This document shows positions 11,472 through 21,161 of a stretch of DNA of 59,177 nt, one piece after another. The position numbers and the translations under genes were made by a program. The DNA comes from Xenoacremonium recifei. Lineage: Eukaryota > Ascomycota > Sordariomycetes > Hypocreales > Nectriaceae. The notes under the pieces were generated by a model. It made no database searches, was not told the DNA's origin, and was given only the letters and a program-made list of their open reading frames with translations. The stretch lies in NCBI GenBank assembly GCA_012184525.1, contig WOFQ01000097.1, forward strand, positions 1 through 59,177, given 5' to 3'. Positions within the stretch are counted from its first letter, which is position 1; each line of letters opens with the position of its first letter.

Positions 11472-13566
11472 TCATTCCTGGGGTTTGACAGCATCTTGAA
11501 TCGTCACCGTATCGTCATTATGGATGGACTTATTCTCCTCAGATCTTGACTCATTGACCTTCCTGAGATCAACAGCCTTGAGTGCAAACATAACCAATAG
11601 CATCGGGGCTAAAGCTGCCGTTGCCCCAATTGCCAAAAGCTGTTGTGTCTCCCTGTATGCCCTGTTGATGGCAGTGCGGGTGGGCGTGCCTATTGGGAAT
11701 TTTTGTGCCACAACGATGGACTGATAAATGGTTATGGCCTGAGACTTGGCGTCGTCAGGAAGATAAGTTTGCAGCTTCTCAGGGAGGATGTTATTCCAAA
11801 TAGCCCCGCTCACGCTGCTTTCCGTTAGCCCTAGGAACTATCTGTTCTTGAATGCATATAGTCTTACCTGGTTCCTACGGCTGCTCCAAAGTTCATTGCG
11901 GCATAGTAAACTCCAGTCACGACAGGAACATCATCCTGAGCAACGAGAGCCTGGATTGAGACCTGAGCTGCAGTCTGATAAAAAGCTCGGCCTACGCCAA
12001 CAAGTGTCTTTGCTGTGACGAAGCAGGCCTCGTTAGCAGCGCCGCCATTCATGTTGACAAAGTAGATCTGGATTCCTTGGCCGAGTACACAGAGTGGCAC
12101 ACCGATGTAGACATAGATCTGGGTATGCTTTGTGTACTTCATTAAAAGTCCGACAATGACGGATGCGATCTGAAATGCAACCCGGAGTGCGTTGCTGTTA
12201 ACGAATTAGAACCAAGGTATCGAGGCTTGAAATGGTGTCCCGAAATCTATACTTACTCAATTCGAGTCGCATGTCCAGGAGAGAAACCTCCGGCAACCTG
12301 CAAATAGCTTGGAAAAAATATCGTGAAGCAGGAGTAGTGGAAGAAATCAAGCATAGAAAGGACGCAAGCTGCCACCACGGTACGTTCCTTGATCATTCGG
12401 AAAGGCACGAATGGAACCTTGGCGAACTTGACGTCCCAGAGCAAGAACAGAAGAAAGACAAGAATTCCGACAACAAGCATGGCAATGTACGATCCCTTAT
12501 CCCACCTGTCGCTGTTTTTTGAGCCAGTCAAAGAGAGTGGAATGAGTGCTAGCCCTAAACCGATGGTGAGCAGAAGAGCCCCAAGGATGTCCATATCGAA
12601 CCAGGCGCAGCGAAGAAGTCGTTTCGTAAGGGGCTGGGATTTGTTGGAGCTCCATGTACTGTCTTTGTGATATCCGTTCTTACTAGCTCTTCGTTGAAGG
12701 ATGAACACTGTGACTATCAGGGGTGCAGCACAGAACGGGAGAATGAGAGCCCACATGGCATATCCCCACCTCCAAGTTGAGTGCTTCAAGACGCTCTCTC
12801 CCACGATTGAACCTAAATAGAGAGTGGGGATAGAAGCAACAGACTCGGGGAGAGATGTCCATAGGCCACGGTCAATGAGGGTGGTGGTATCAGCAATGAA
12901 AACTTGTTGCATGATGACATATCCTGTATCGCCAATGGATTCAAAGATTCCTCCAGCCTACGGCGATAAATATTAGGGAGTTTCTCTCTGGTGAATGAAG
13001 ACAGAGATGAGATCTTACAATATAAGTTGAGATATTTTTACACGCAGCGTAGAGAACTTGTGAGAGAACAAGAAATAGGATCGAGGAGGTGAGACCCTCG
13101 GCTCGCCCAAATACCTAGAAGCGGATGAGTCAATCACGATGACATAAGAATGCGGAGATCATTATAACGGACATTTGAGAATTTGGCCATGATTGGATAA
13201 GTCACCAAGCCAATGATAGTTTGCACGACGTTGGCGGTTGTTAGAGCTGCATGTTTGCTGAAGGCCGAGGTAGCATATGCATCGTAAACTTTAGTAGAGT
13301 ATTTGAGAAACGATGTAATAAATGTAGTAGCAAAGAGGCTGATCCGATATTTGTTAGCATTCTTCCCAGATGCGATCCGTTATTTCTCACCCTGTAAAAG
13401 CTACTATCAAGGACTTCTTAGACCATGACCGACGGAGAATCTCGATGTTGGATTCATGATGAGTGTGCTTTTCCTGAACCATTTCGCTGGGCAACTCAGG
13501 ATCAACTGAGCTTGGACGGTTCGAGACCTCAAGAGTGATATCGTTCTCTATGACTGGCGTCGCCAT
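11472..13566 (-). CDS. siderophore/iron MFS transporter, six exons, 602 aa
   Basis: Plasma-membrane importer of ferric siderophores, of the fungal SIT1/Mir/Arn-like MFS family with about 14 membrane helices. Exons: 13566-13391, 13338-13173, 13114-13019, 12957-12257, 12194-11868 and 11814-11472. Introns are 52, 58, 61, 62 and 53 nt. The CDS is 1809 nt, in frame throughout. Family landmarks: YSTKVYDAYATSAF near helix 1-2, LTTANVVQTIIGLV, IFESIGDTGYVIMQQVFIAD, SWRWG-like STWRWGYAMWA, the KVPFVPFRM loop, ATRID, and GVYYAAMNFGAAVGT followed by SGAIWNN. The last acceptor could lie three bases upstream without changing frame. No siderophore synthetase or reductase is adjacent, so it may serve uptake of siderophores made elsewhere. 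Regulation by a GATA-type iron repressor is typical for the family but was not demonstrated here. Confidence 0.93.
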
Positions 13567-14401
13567 TTTCAATGTTGGCTTGACGCAATACCTGTTTTGC
13601 TATGACAGAAGGAGGAAATAAATACGGGAACGGTGATACGTTCACGAAGGCGCGATGCTCTATATTTATGTATCTACCTTATTAGGCCACTCCTCCACTT
13701 GCGTGGACATCAAGCGCGGTAAAATTCCGTTCTCACGATATAATGGCTATGAAGCCGATATCGGTTGCTCTCAGTCATGCCACCTGGGCGAAAAAAAGAG
13801 TTCTGCATCTCCCGAAGATGAACGGGATGTGGGCGTTTGTCCCGTCTAATCTTATCAGATCCGCATAAAGTCCTGCGCGTGGGCCTGTGGATCATTGACG
13901 ATTTTCTTGGCCCGTAGACGATTGCTTCTGGTTTACAAATGCCAAGATGATAGACTCTGTGTAAAAACCTTGGCGTGGGCTAACTCCACCATAGATACGG
14001 AGTACGATCCTCGGCGCTTGTGGAGGACACAAAAGATTTAAGTATCCGCTCAGTCAGGTGCTTGTCAGGCTCTTGGGTCATACCTCCAGAGTTCGTAGTC
14101 CCTCAGGAGTTCTTGACCGGTTCTGCGTACTTCGGACAGCCCACTGAGTTGACTTGACTATCGGGACGACTTGATTAATGCAAGCCAATTACAAGTGTCT
14201 ATGCCTATATATCATTTCTTAGTCAGGTCATACACATATTCTTGTTTGCTAAACTCAACTTTTCCAGCCCCGATTCTTTAATCAGGCGGGCTTGTCTTTA
14301 AACTGATTAAGTTATGAAAACTAGGCTAAGAGATATAAACAACAGAATATTGGCGTCTTAGATTTTGAAGACTTCATTATGTTGATTAAGGTTACAATCC
14401 C
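13567..14401. other. intergenic region between siderophore transporter and aldo-keto reductase
   Basis: No gene is seen. It holds the promoter of the siderophore transporter (which starts at 13566 and runs leftwards) and the 3' side of the aldo-keto reductase. One exact TACGGAGTA nonamer lies at 13996-14004. Confidence 0.4.
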
Positions 14402-15520
14402 CTATATATTTGATGTTATGCTAGACTTGGCAGTTATCCTTTTTTGGACGGAGAAGTCGAAGTCAACCCAAGCTCCCAGTATGGCCCTGACTTGTTCAAA
14501 TAATTGCCGGTCTTCTGCAAGCCTCACTGTGTTGACGGATGTTAACCTATTCAGGGCTGTGAAGCCGCCCTCGGATGTCAAGCTTGTCGTATCACTACGG
14601 CTGTCTTTTTTGAGAATGCACCTGGCTGATTGAACATTGGCCTCTAGTTCCGACATCGTGCTGATGCCGGTTGCAGTTGTGACTGTGAACCCCGGTAAGG
14701 TGTTCTGTTGAGCTCGCGACAATGCAAACCGCATTGCTAGAGCTGCTAAAGATTCGCCCTGACCATGAATCCATTCTGCTGCTCTTTGCACCGCTGCCCG
14801 GAGTTCCGACGGTGCAGGGTGCCAATCGCCGGTTCGACCAACAGGAATACCGCCGTCTCGAAGTAGTCCTACGGCTAACGGACTAGAGCAAACTACTGCT
14901 TTTACGCCAAGGTTACGAAGTTCTCCAAAACCACCTTGTTCAAGACGCGTGTTTTGCAGTGTCAACTGGGCCCAATTCTGGACTACATCAATGGAACGCC
15001 CGTAACGTTCCAAGGCTAAAGCGCAGACGTCAACGAGCTTGCTGATCTTGTATCCCGAGATGCCAACACTGCGAATAACACCCGTCTTCGCGATGTCAAA
15101 GAGAGTCCCCACGGCCTGTACTGCTTCTTCTGTGCTCACAAACTCGACATCGTGACAAAAGACGACGTCTAGATAGGCTGTTTGAAGCCGCTCTAGGGAC
15201 CGTGCCACCGAATTCTGGACTGATATTGGTGAATAGTCGAAGTGATTCTCTGCAACTCGGCCAACTTTTGTCATGAGGACATACTCCTCTCGTTGGTACT
15301 TTGCAATAAACCCGGGGGCAGACAAGGCAGCTCCCAGCAGCTGCTCTGAAGGGTCGTAATATGGCGATGTATCAATGGTTCGCAGGCCTAACTCAAAGGC
15401 ACGAAGAAGTATGTCGAGAACAGGCAGTGACTCAGGCCTCGGATGCAACTGATAGCTGAAACCAGCGCCACCCATGACCAACGGCGTCAGCCTCTCAAGG
15501 TGAGACCGGCTTTGTTCCAT
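14402..15520 (-). CDS. NAD(P)-dependent aldo-keto reductase, D-arabinose/L-fucose/L-galactose dehydrogenase-like, 372 aa
   Basis: Single-exon cytosolic AKR. The catalytic tetrad is visible: Asp50 (RTIDTS), Tyr54/55 (PYY), Lys85 (LMTKVGR) and His123 (VFCHDVEF). The length and the LTPLVMGGAGFSYQLHP start resemble the fungal/plant branch that contains yeast Ara2-type D-arabinose dehydrogenase and plant L-galactose dehydrogenase. These sugars and L-fucose share C2-C4 stereochemistry, so oxidation of L-fucose or L-galactose to the lactone is a reasonable inference. It is divergent from the sugar permease (544-bp shared promoter) and close to GH95 and an XlnR/AraR-like regulator, which supports a sugar-catabolic role. 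The exact substrate cannot be read from sequence. Confidence 0.88.
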   Translation of the reverse strand: MEQSRSHLERLTPLVMGGAGFSYQLHPRPESLPVLDILLRAFELGLRTIDTSPYYDPSEQLLGAALSAPGFIAKYQREEYVLMTKVGRVAENHFDYSPISVQNSVARSLERLQTAYLDVVFCHDVEFVSTEEAVQAVGTLFDIAKTGVIRSVGISGYKISKLVDVCALALERYGRSIDVVQNWAQLTLQNTRLEQGGFGELRNLGVKAVVCSSPLAVGLLRDGGIPVGRTGDWHPAPSELRAAVQRAAEWIHGQGESLAALAMRFALSRAQQNTLPGFTVTTATGISTMSELEANVQSARCILKKDSRSDTTSLTSEGGFTALNRLTSVNTVRLAEDRQLFEQVRAILGAWVDFDFSVQKRITAKSSITSNI

Positions 15521-16064
15521 ATCATCAACGTCGGACGATTCTGAAGACTTGATGGTAGCGTTTTGGGAGATTCTGAAGGTAAGTTATCTTATAAGCTAGG
15601 GCCTGCATGGATCCGGAATTTGGTAAGGGCATAGCCAATAGGAACGGGCTTCCTGGAAATGCGTCGGGACATGAAATTAAGCGAGTCAAGGCCGAGAGGA
15701 ACTTTTTTCCTTCTCGGATAAATGAACCGTCGGTATCTTTGACTTGACGGACCGTCAGTAAGCTCAAATTAATGAGCCGACGGTAAATAAATCTTGATCC
15801 CAATCACACCAAGTGGGCCGCATCCTTCTGGAAGTGCGGGGAGACATTGGGGTGCAGATTTCCTTCTCCCCCATGGGGAACAAAATGAGCAGTTGTCGTT
15901 GCCAAGATTTGAGCTATCATAAATAGCCCGCATCTCACCTATTTAAACCATCTACCTAAAATTACACAGGCGTCGTGGTGTAGGGCGAGTTTTCACCATT
16001 ATCTCAAACTGGTATTGTCTCTTCACTTGACAGATCGTATACGCTTCTAAGCAGTCAAAGAAGC
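15521..16064. promoter_or_regulatory. divergent promoter of AKR and sugar permease with a CGGDTAAW-type site
   Basis: This 544-bp region lies between two divergently transcribed genes. CGGATAAA at 15715-15722 matches CGGDTAAW, the motif reported for Aspergillus XlnR/AraR-type regulators, and the same octamer recurs upstream of GH95. A CreA-like SYGGRG hexamer (GCGGGG) is at 15836-15841, but such hexamers are common by chance. Binding is inferred, not shown. Confidence 0.5.
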
Positions 16065-17770
16065 ATGACTTCCTCAGAACCCAAGCCCAATGCTACTGAG
16101 CTTGAGTCGGCCGGCAAGCCGGAGCAACAGCTCCACGATGCCGAAGTGACGGGCAAGATGGACGCCATCAACGAACAGATGGCTGTCGACGGTGCCCTTG
16201 CCGAACGGCATCTCACAACATGGCAGGCTCTCAAGAAGCATCGTAAGGCAGCGGCTTGGTCAATGCTAGTGTCTATGTCCATTATTATGCGAGCATATGA
16301 CATTGAGATAACTGGCAACTTCTTTGCCCTACCGGCCTTTCGCGAGCGGTTCGGAAGCGAGGTTCCAGGTCACGGTCTCCAAATTGAGACGAAGTGGCAA
16401 GTGGCAATGTCAATGGGGCCTATCGTCGGTCAAGTTGTCGGGGCATGGGCGGTTGCTATCCCCATGGATCGATATGGCAGGAAGAAAACTCTGAGCGTCT
16501 ACCTCTTGCTGACTACGGCCTTGGTTTTTATGCAAGTCTTTGCTCCGAACAAAACTGTCCTGACGGTCTCTATGTACCTGAGTGGCATCATATGGGGAGG
16601 GTATCACGTGCTTGCGCCTACCTACGCGTCTGAGGTTCTGCCGCTTCGACTCCGTGGCTGGTTTACGGGCTACGTGAGTCTTTGTTACGTTATCGGTCAA
16701 TTCCTCCAGACGGGTATCACGCGCGGTTTCGTTAACTGGAGCTCTATTTGGGCATACAAGATACCCTACGCTATTCAGTGGGTATGGCCAGTCGTTATCT
16801 TCGCCGGAATTTACTGGCTTCCTGAATCACCTTGGTGGCTGATCCGTCAAAACCGCATGGAAGACGCCAAGACTGCTCTCGACAGGCTATCCAGCAAGGA
16901 TGCACACCGGGAAAACGCCAACATCTTGGCTATGATGGTGAAGACGGACCTATACGAGCGAGAGTTAGAGATAGGCGCTACGTACAGGGATGTGTTTAGG
17001 GGCTCGAATCTCCGTCGCCTTGAGATCTGCGCTATGACATTTGTGGTCCAAAACTTTTCGGGAAACTCAGCCGGCTTCGCCACCTACCTCTTCGAGCAAG
17101 TTGGCCTCAGCACAGAAAACGCTTTCAATATGGGCATTGGTCTTAATGGAGTTGGATTTGTCGGTGTCGTAATCAGCGGCTTCACGATTCAGTGGCTTGG
17201 TCGTCGACGAAGCTGGATGATAGGGATCTGCTACTGTCTAGTCACGCTCTGGATAGTGGGATTCCTATGCCTGGCACCAGACTATAAGAAGAATGCTGGG
17301 TATTCTTGGGCGCAAGCTACTTTGCTCATTGTTATGCAGCTCGTGTATGCTCTCACTATCAGCCCGCTGGCCTATATCATCTCCTCTGAGACGCCTTCTA
17401 CGAAACTGCGAGCCAAGACCTTATCAATTACCGCAACTCTTAACGGTGCTACGTATCTCGTTATCACCGTCGCCGGACCCTACCTGCTGAACCCTGGAGC
17501 CAGCAACGCTGGAGCCAAGATCGAATTTCTCTGGGGTGGATTGACTCTCTTCAACACCATATGGAGTTACTATCGCCTTCCAGAGGTAAGTGAAGCGTGC
17601 TTGGCAATGTCTCCAATCATGGAGTAGTAAAATGCTAACATAAGTGCGTAAAATAGACCAATGATCGAACATACGAAGAGCTAGATATCCTCTTTGCTCG
17701 TGGTATCCCAGCCCGTGAATTCAAGGACTACATTATCACTGATTCGGACCGAGAAGCAACGAGACTGTGA
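16065..17770 (+). CDS. MFS sugar permease, MAL/alpha-glucoside-transporter-like, 544 aa
   Basis: Plasma-membrane proton symporter of the fungal sugar-porter family. Exons 16065-17585 and 17657-17770, with a 71-nt intron. The CDS is 1635 nt. Landmarks: a long hydrophilic N terminus, AYDIEITGNFFALPAF in helix 1, the loop motif DRYGRKK, LPLRLRGWFTGYV, the PESPWWLIR signature, a second-half loop LGRRRSW, and PE-TNDRTYEELDILF across the splice junction. The MAL-like branch usually carries di- or oligosaccharides. That would fit delivery of a fucosylated or galactosylated oligosaccharide to the neighbouring GH95 enzyme, which lacks a signal peptide. Specificity is inference from context. Confidence 0.92.
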
Positions 17771-18239
17771 AAATCAAAGATTGGAGTATTGAAATATGAT
17801 ACATATGGATACGCTGGCTAGGAGATGAGAATTGACTCTGAGTTGGTTTGAGTCGGCTTGATTACTCTGTTCTAATCGTATATTTTTATTGCCATCTCTG
17901 GGGTATCTTAGATTAGTTCGCGGCTTTCTTCGCACTATGTCCTCAATGTCTACTGAGCCTCTATAACCCTACTCTTATGCAGTGTCGAATGTGTTTTCCA
18001 AAACAACATGATATTTCTCCATTAGGTTGCGGCCATCAACTTCATGACATGTGAGGAGTTACAGAAGAACTGAATGCTTCCGGAAGCCACTTAATATACA
18101 TGTAATCATACTTCTAGAATAATAAAATAATCAACGGTACCATTCAGGGCGCATCCCTTTTGGCGTATGTTAAGTCAAAGTGTGAATATCGCGTCGACTA
18201 CGTATAATGAGATTTTACTGGTTGCACTTTCTATAGAGT
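17771..18239. other. convergent intergenic region
   Basis: Lies between the 3' ends of the permease (+) and GH95 (-). No gene is seen. It contains AATAAAATAA near 18120, a possible polyadenylation context. Confidence 0.4.
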
Positions 18240-20588
18240 TCAAGTTTCCCATGATCCTGATAGCCTGATGGGCGATCCTTCTACCAGATTGATAGCCATA
18301 TTACCACTGCCGTGCAGAAGTCGCGCAGGGTCAATGCGCAGGATTCGGTTCTGCTCTGTCTTAGAAGAGATTATCACTTCCTCCAATTTGCCATTCTCCC
18401 AAGACAGAAGCTCGATAGTAACAGCTCCGCGCGCTCTTAATCCCTTGATATGTCCCTTCTTCTCCCAACACGGTAGGAGGCAAGGAAGCAGATCAATAAA
18501 CCCATTGTCGTGGCTCTGCAGTAGCATTTCAGAGACAGCAGCCGTGAAACCGAAATTCCCGTCAATTTGGAACGGTGGGTGGTTTGCTAGCAGACTGTTC
18601 AAAACTGCACCCCGGAGCATTTTTTGTACACCTGCCTGTGCGGCTTTTGCATCGCGAAGCCTAGCATACAAACAGAGGATCCATGCAAGACTCCAGCCGG
18701 TATGGCCTCCCCCACCAGAGAGCCTACGCTCTAGTGTACGCGCGGCTGCGGCATGGAGATCTGTTCCATGGATACTAGTGCCGGGAAAGAGGCCCCAAAG
18801 GTGCGAGACATGACGATGGCCAACCTCCACTTCATCAACGTCGTCCTTCCACTCCATGATCTGACCGTGTTTCCCAATCTGAGGCCGTGGCAATTTCGCC
18901 AACACATCCTCGTACTCGGCTGTGGGTAGCCCTAGTAGCTTTCCGCCTTCAACACAGGCTGAGAATAGTTCGATTAAAATCTGGGCGTCCCAGGCTGGGC
19001 CTGCGCAGATAGAGCCAACCTTGTCCGTGCCGGGGAGGTAGTAGGAGTTCTCTGCGGAGGAACTAGGCGACGTGATGAGGTAGCCGTCCTGTTCAACGAG
19101 GAAGTCCTGAAAGAAGAGGGCGGCGCCTTGAATGATTGGGAATACACGGCCCAAGAACTCGATGTCCTGGCCAAACTGGTAGTGCTCCCAAAGATGAGTG
19201 CAGAACCAGGCCCCAGCAAGGTTCCAATAAGTGGCACAAATAGTTGAGTCTTGGGGTTCTGTATCGGCCCAGAGATCCGTGTTGTGATGAACCACCCAGC
19301 CACGACATCCATACATATCACGGGCAGTCTTAGCCCCTCGCTCAGACAGGCGTTTGAGTAACTTGAATAAGGCATCGTGACACTCAGCCAGATTGGCCAC
19401 CTCAGCAGGCCAGTAATTCATCTGAATGTTGATGTTGATTGTGTATTTTGATCCCCATACAGGCATAAAGTCACCATTCCAGATACCTTGGAGATTCGCA
19501 GGCAAACCAGACAGTGAAGAACTAATTAGAAGGTACCTCCCGTAATGGTAGAGTAGTGTCGATAAGCCGTTATCGATCGCGCCCTCTTTGACCTTGCGAA
19601 GTCTCTGATCCGTCGGGACATGAGGTAGAAGATCCTCTCCACTAGGAAGTTTGAGCTCTACCCGGTTATACAGCTGAGAGAAGCGCCCGACATGAGGCGA
19701 AAGTAAGTCGGACCAGGATTTGCCAGACGCAGACTCTAGGCGAGCCTTGACTTTCCCCGCAGCATCTGTGTTTCGAAATGATGTCTCTCCAGAAACGAGA
19801 ACTATGACTTTTCCTCGTGAGGCAACCTTGATATCGAAACCATTGGAGTCGACAGAGCCCTCCCCATCCTCGACAAGGACCTTAACTCCCAGCGCAAAGT
19901 CTACAGCTCCCTTTCCACCGGCTTGACCACAGAGTACATGGCCGCTCTCAATTGTCTCCACAGAGTCAAACAGTCGATTGATGCGTCGATCCCATTCCGG
20001 GTGGTCTCCACGGTTCAGTGAGATAGAGAACTTCACCTCATCATCAGACGAGATTCTTGCGCAGATGACCTCGTCAACAGTGCTGGAGAATATCTGACGT
20101 GAGTATTTGCTACCTTTGTAGGTGTACCCCACGCTGAAAACACCAGTCCTGAGGTCAAGTTCTCGAGAATAACTTTGTGGTGTGTTCGTCGGGTCGCCTG
20201 TGAACTGATTTTGAAACGCTGTGATGCCACTCGTGCGACAATATGGGCCTGGCGGATCAACACCGTGGCCAAAAGTTAGAAAGACATCGCCCAATGGCTC
20301 GTAGTGGCGCAGAGACTCCGGCATCCCAGTGAAAGTTCTAGTGATCATAGCCTCTGCCTCTGCGATGCGATTCTGACGGATCAACTCGCGAATCTTGGGC
20401 AAGCTCTCTCGGGCCGCTGGATTGACACGGTCTTGGGGACCGCCATACCAGACCGAATCTTCATTGACCCACAGACGCTCGACATTTGTAGTGCCTCGCA
20501 CCATGGCACCCAACCTGCCATTACCAATAGGTAGGGCATCTTGCCAAAGGTTGGCAGGGCTGTCGTACAAGAGTAGGTGTTCAGACAT
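18240..20588 (-). CDS. GH95 alpha-L-fucosidase / alpha-L-galactosidase, intronless, 782 aa
   Basis: Glycoside hydrolase family 95, an inverting enzyme that removes terminal alpha-L-fucose (some members prefer alpha-L-galactose). The protein is full length for fungal members. It starts with the family signature WQDALPIGNGRLGAMVRG and LWVNEDSVWYGGPQ. The catalytic (alpha/alpha)6 region carries Asn385/Asn387 (TININIQMNYWPAE), Glu513 (SPSSSAENSYY) and Asp676 (QIDGNFG), which align with the Asn, Glu acid and Asp residues known from bacterial GH95. HRHVSHLWGLFPG is at about 591-603. There is no signal peptide (MSEHLLLYDSPANLW), so the enzyme is probably intracellular and acts on imported oligosaccharide. 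The neighbours are a permease and an AKR. Confidence 0.95.
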   Translation of the reverse strand: MSEHLLLYDSPANLWQDALPIGNGRLGAMVRGTTNVERLWVNEDSVWYGGPQDRVNPAARESLPKIRELIRQNRIAEAEAMITRTFTGMPESLRHYEPLGDVFLTFGHGVDPPGPYCRTSGITAFQNQFTGDPTNTPQSYSRELDLRTGVFSVGYTYKGSKYSRQIFSSTVDEVICARISSDDEVKFSISLNRGDHPEWDRRINRLFDSVETIESGHVLCGQAGGKGAVDFALGVKVLVEDGEGSVDSNGFDIKVASRGKVIVLVSGETSFRNTDAAGKVKARLESASGKSWSDLLSPHVGRFSQLYNRVELKLPSGEDLLPHVPTDQRLRKVKEGAIDNGLSTLLYHYGRYLLISSSLSGLPANLQGIWNGDFMPVWGSKYTININIQMNYWPAEVANLAECHDALFKLLKRLSERGAKTARDMYGCRGWVVHHNTDLWADTEPQDSTICATYWNLAGAWFCTHLWEHYQFGQDIEFLGRVFPIIQGAALFFQDFLVEQDGYLITSPSSSAENSYYLPGTDKVGSICAGPAWDAQILIELFSACVEGGKLLGLPTAEYEDVLAKLPRPQIGKHGQIMEWKDDVDEVEVGHRHVSHLWGLFPGTSIHGTDLHAAAARTLERRLSGGGGHTGWSLAWILCLYARLRDAKAAQAGVQKMLRGAVLNSLLANHPPFQIDGNFGFTAAVSEMLLQSHDNGFIDLLPCLLPCWEKKGHIKGLRARGAVTIELLSWENGKLEEVIISSKTEQNRILRIDPARLLHGSGNMAINLVEGSPIRLSGSWET

Positions 20589-21161
20589 TGTATCGCCGGA
20601 GCTTAGTCTCGTTAACTGGTGGTTCTGCGCCTGGGCTAGAATCGGCCACGGGGTGCGGTTTTAAGTAGACTCAAAAAAGCGTGACCCTAGCAAATGCGTT
20701 TGGGATCTGCATACACCATTTCACTAATAAAAGGCTACTACCACCTTCGTATGCAGCTGGTCGCGGGGTAACTACCCGGAGGAAAATAACCGATGCTTAA
20801 TTTCACTGGCAACGAGCGGAACCCATTGTGAATCCCAACTAGTCCGTAATACCCGAGGCAAGGAAAGGATTGGTATAGCTCTGTTATGATCTAACCACTG
20901 ATCAGCCAGAACCGCAAGTACCGTGATCGAAACCAGAGCTCGATTAATTGCTGCAAACTTTATCCGAGCGAGGCCCGCTGACTGAGGACTAGGATAGTTT
21001 AGTCTTAGATTTGGTCATGGTCGTAATTGGTTGAGAATTACACCTTGAGGCATTGTAGAGAGCCTATAGATGAACTTGCGTTGGATATGTGAAGAGTCTG
21101 GGTAGAATTGTTGGGACATTTGCTTCGATTCGTATTAACTCAATCATCTCAACCAAAATAC
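20589..21161 (-). promoter_or_regulatory. GH95 promoter with CGGATAAA site
   Basis: This 573-bp region lies upstream of GH95 and is also the 3' flank of the regulator gene. TTTATCCG at 20959-20966 is the reverse complement of CGGATAAA, identical to the octamer in the AKR/permease promoter and fitting CGGDTAAW. A CreA-like GCGGGG is at 20763-20768. Binding by the adjacent XlnR/AraR-like regulator is inferred. Confidence 0.5.

Noticed and set aside
11472..13566. Siderophore transporter as a member of the sugar cluster
   Set aside because: It is next to the AKR but shares no promoter with it and has no role in sugar catabolism.
18268..18813. Plus-strand 181-codon frame opposite the GH95 gene
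   Set aside because: Shadow of the GH95 coding sequence on the other strand.
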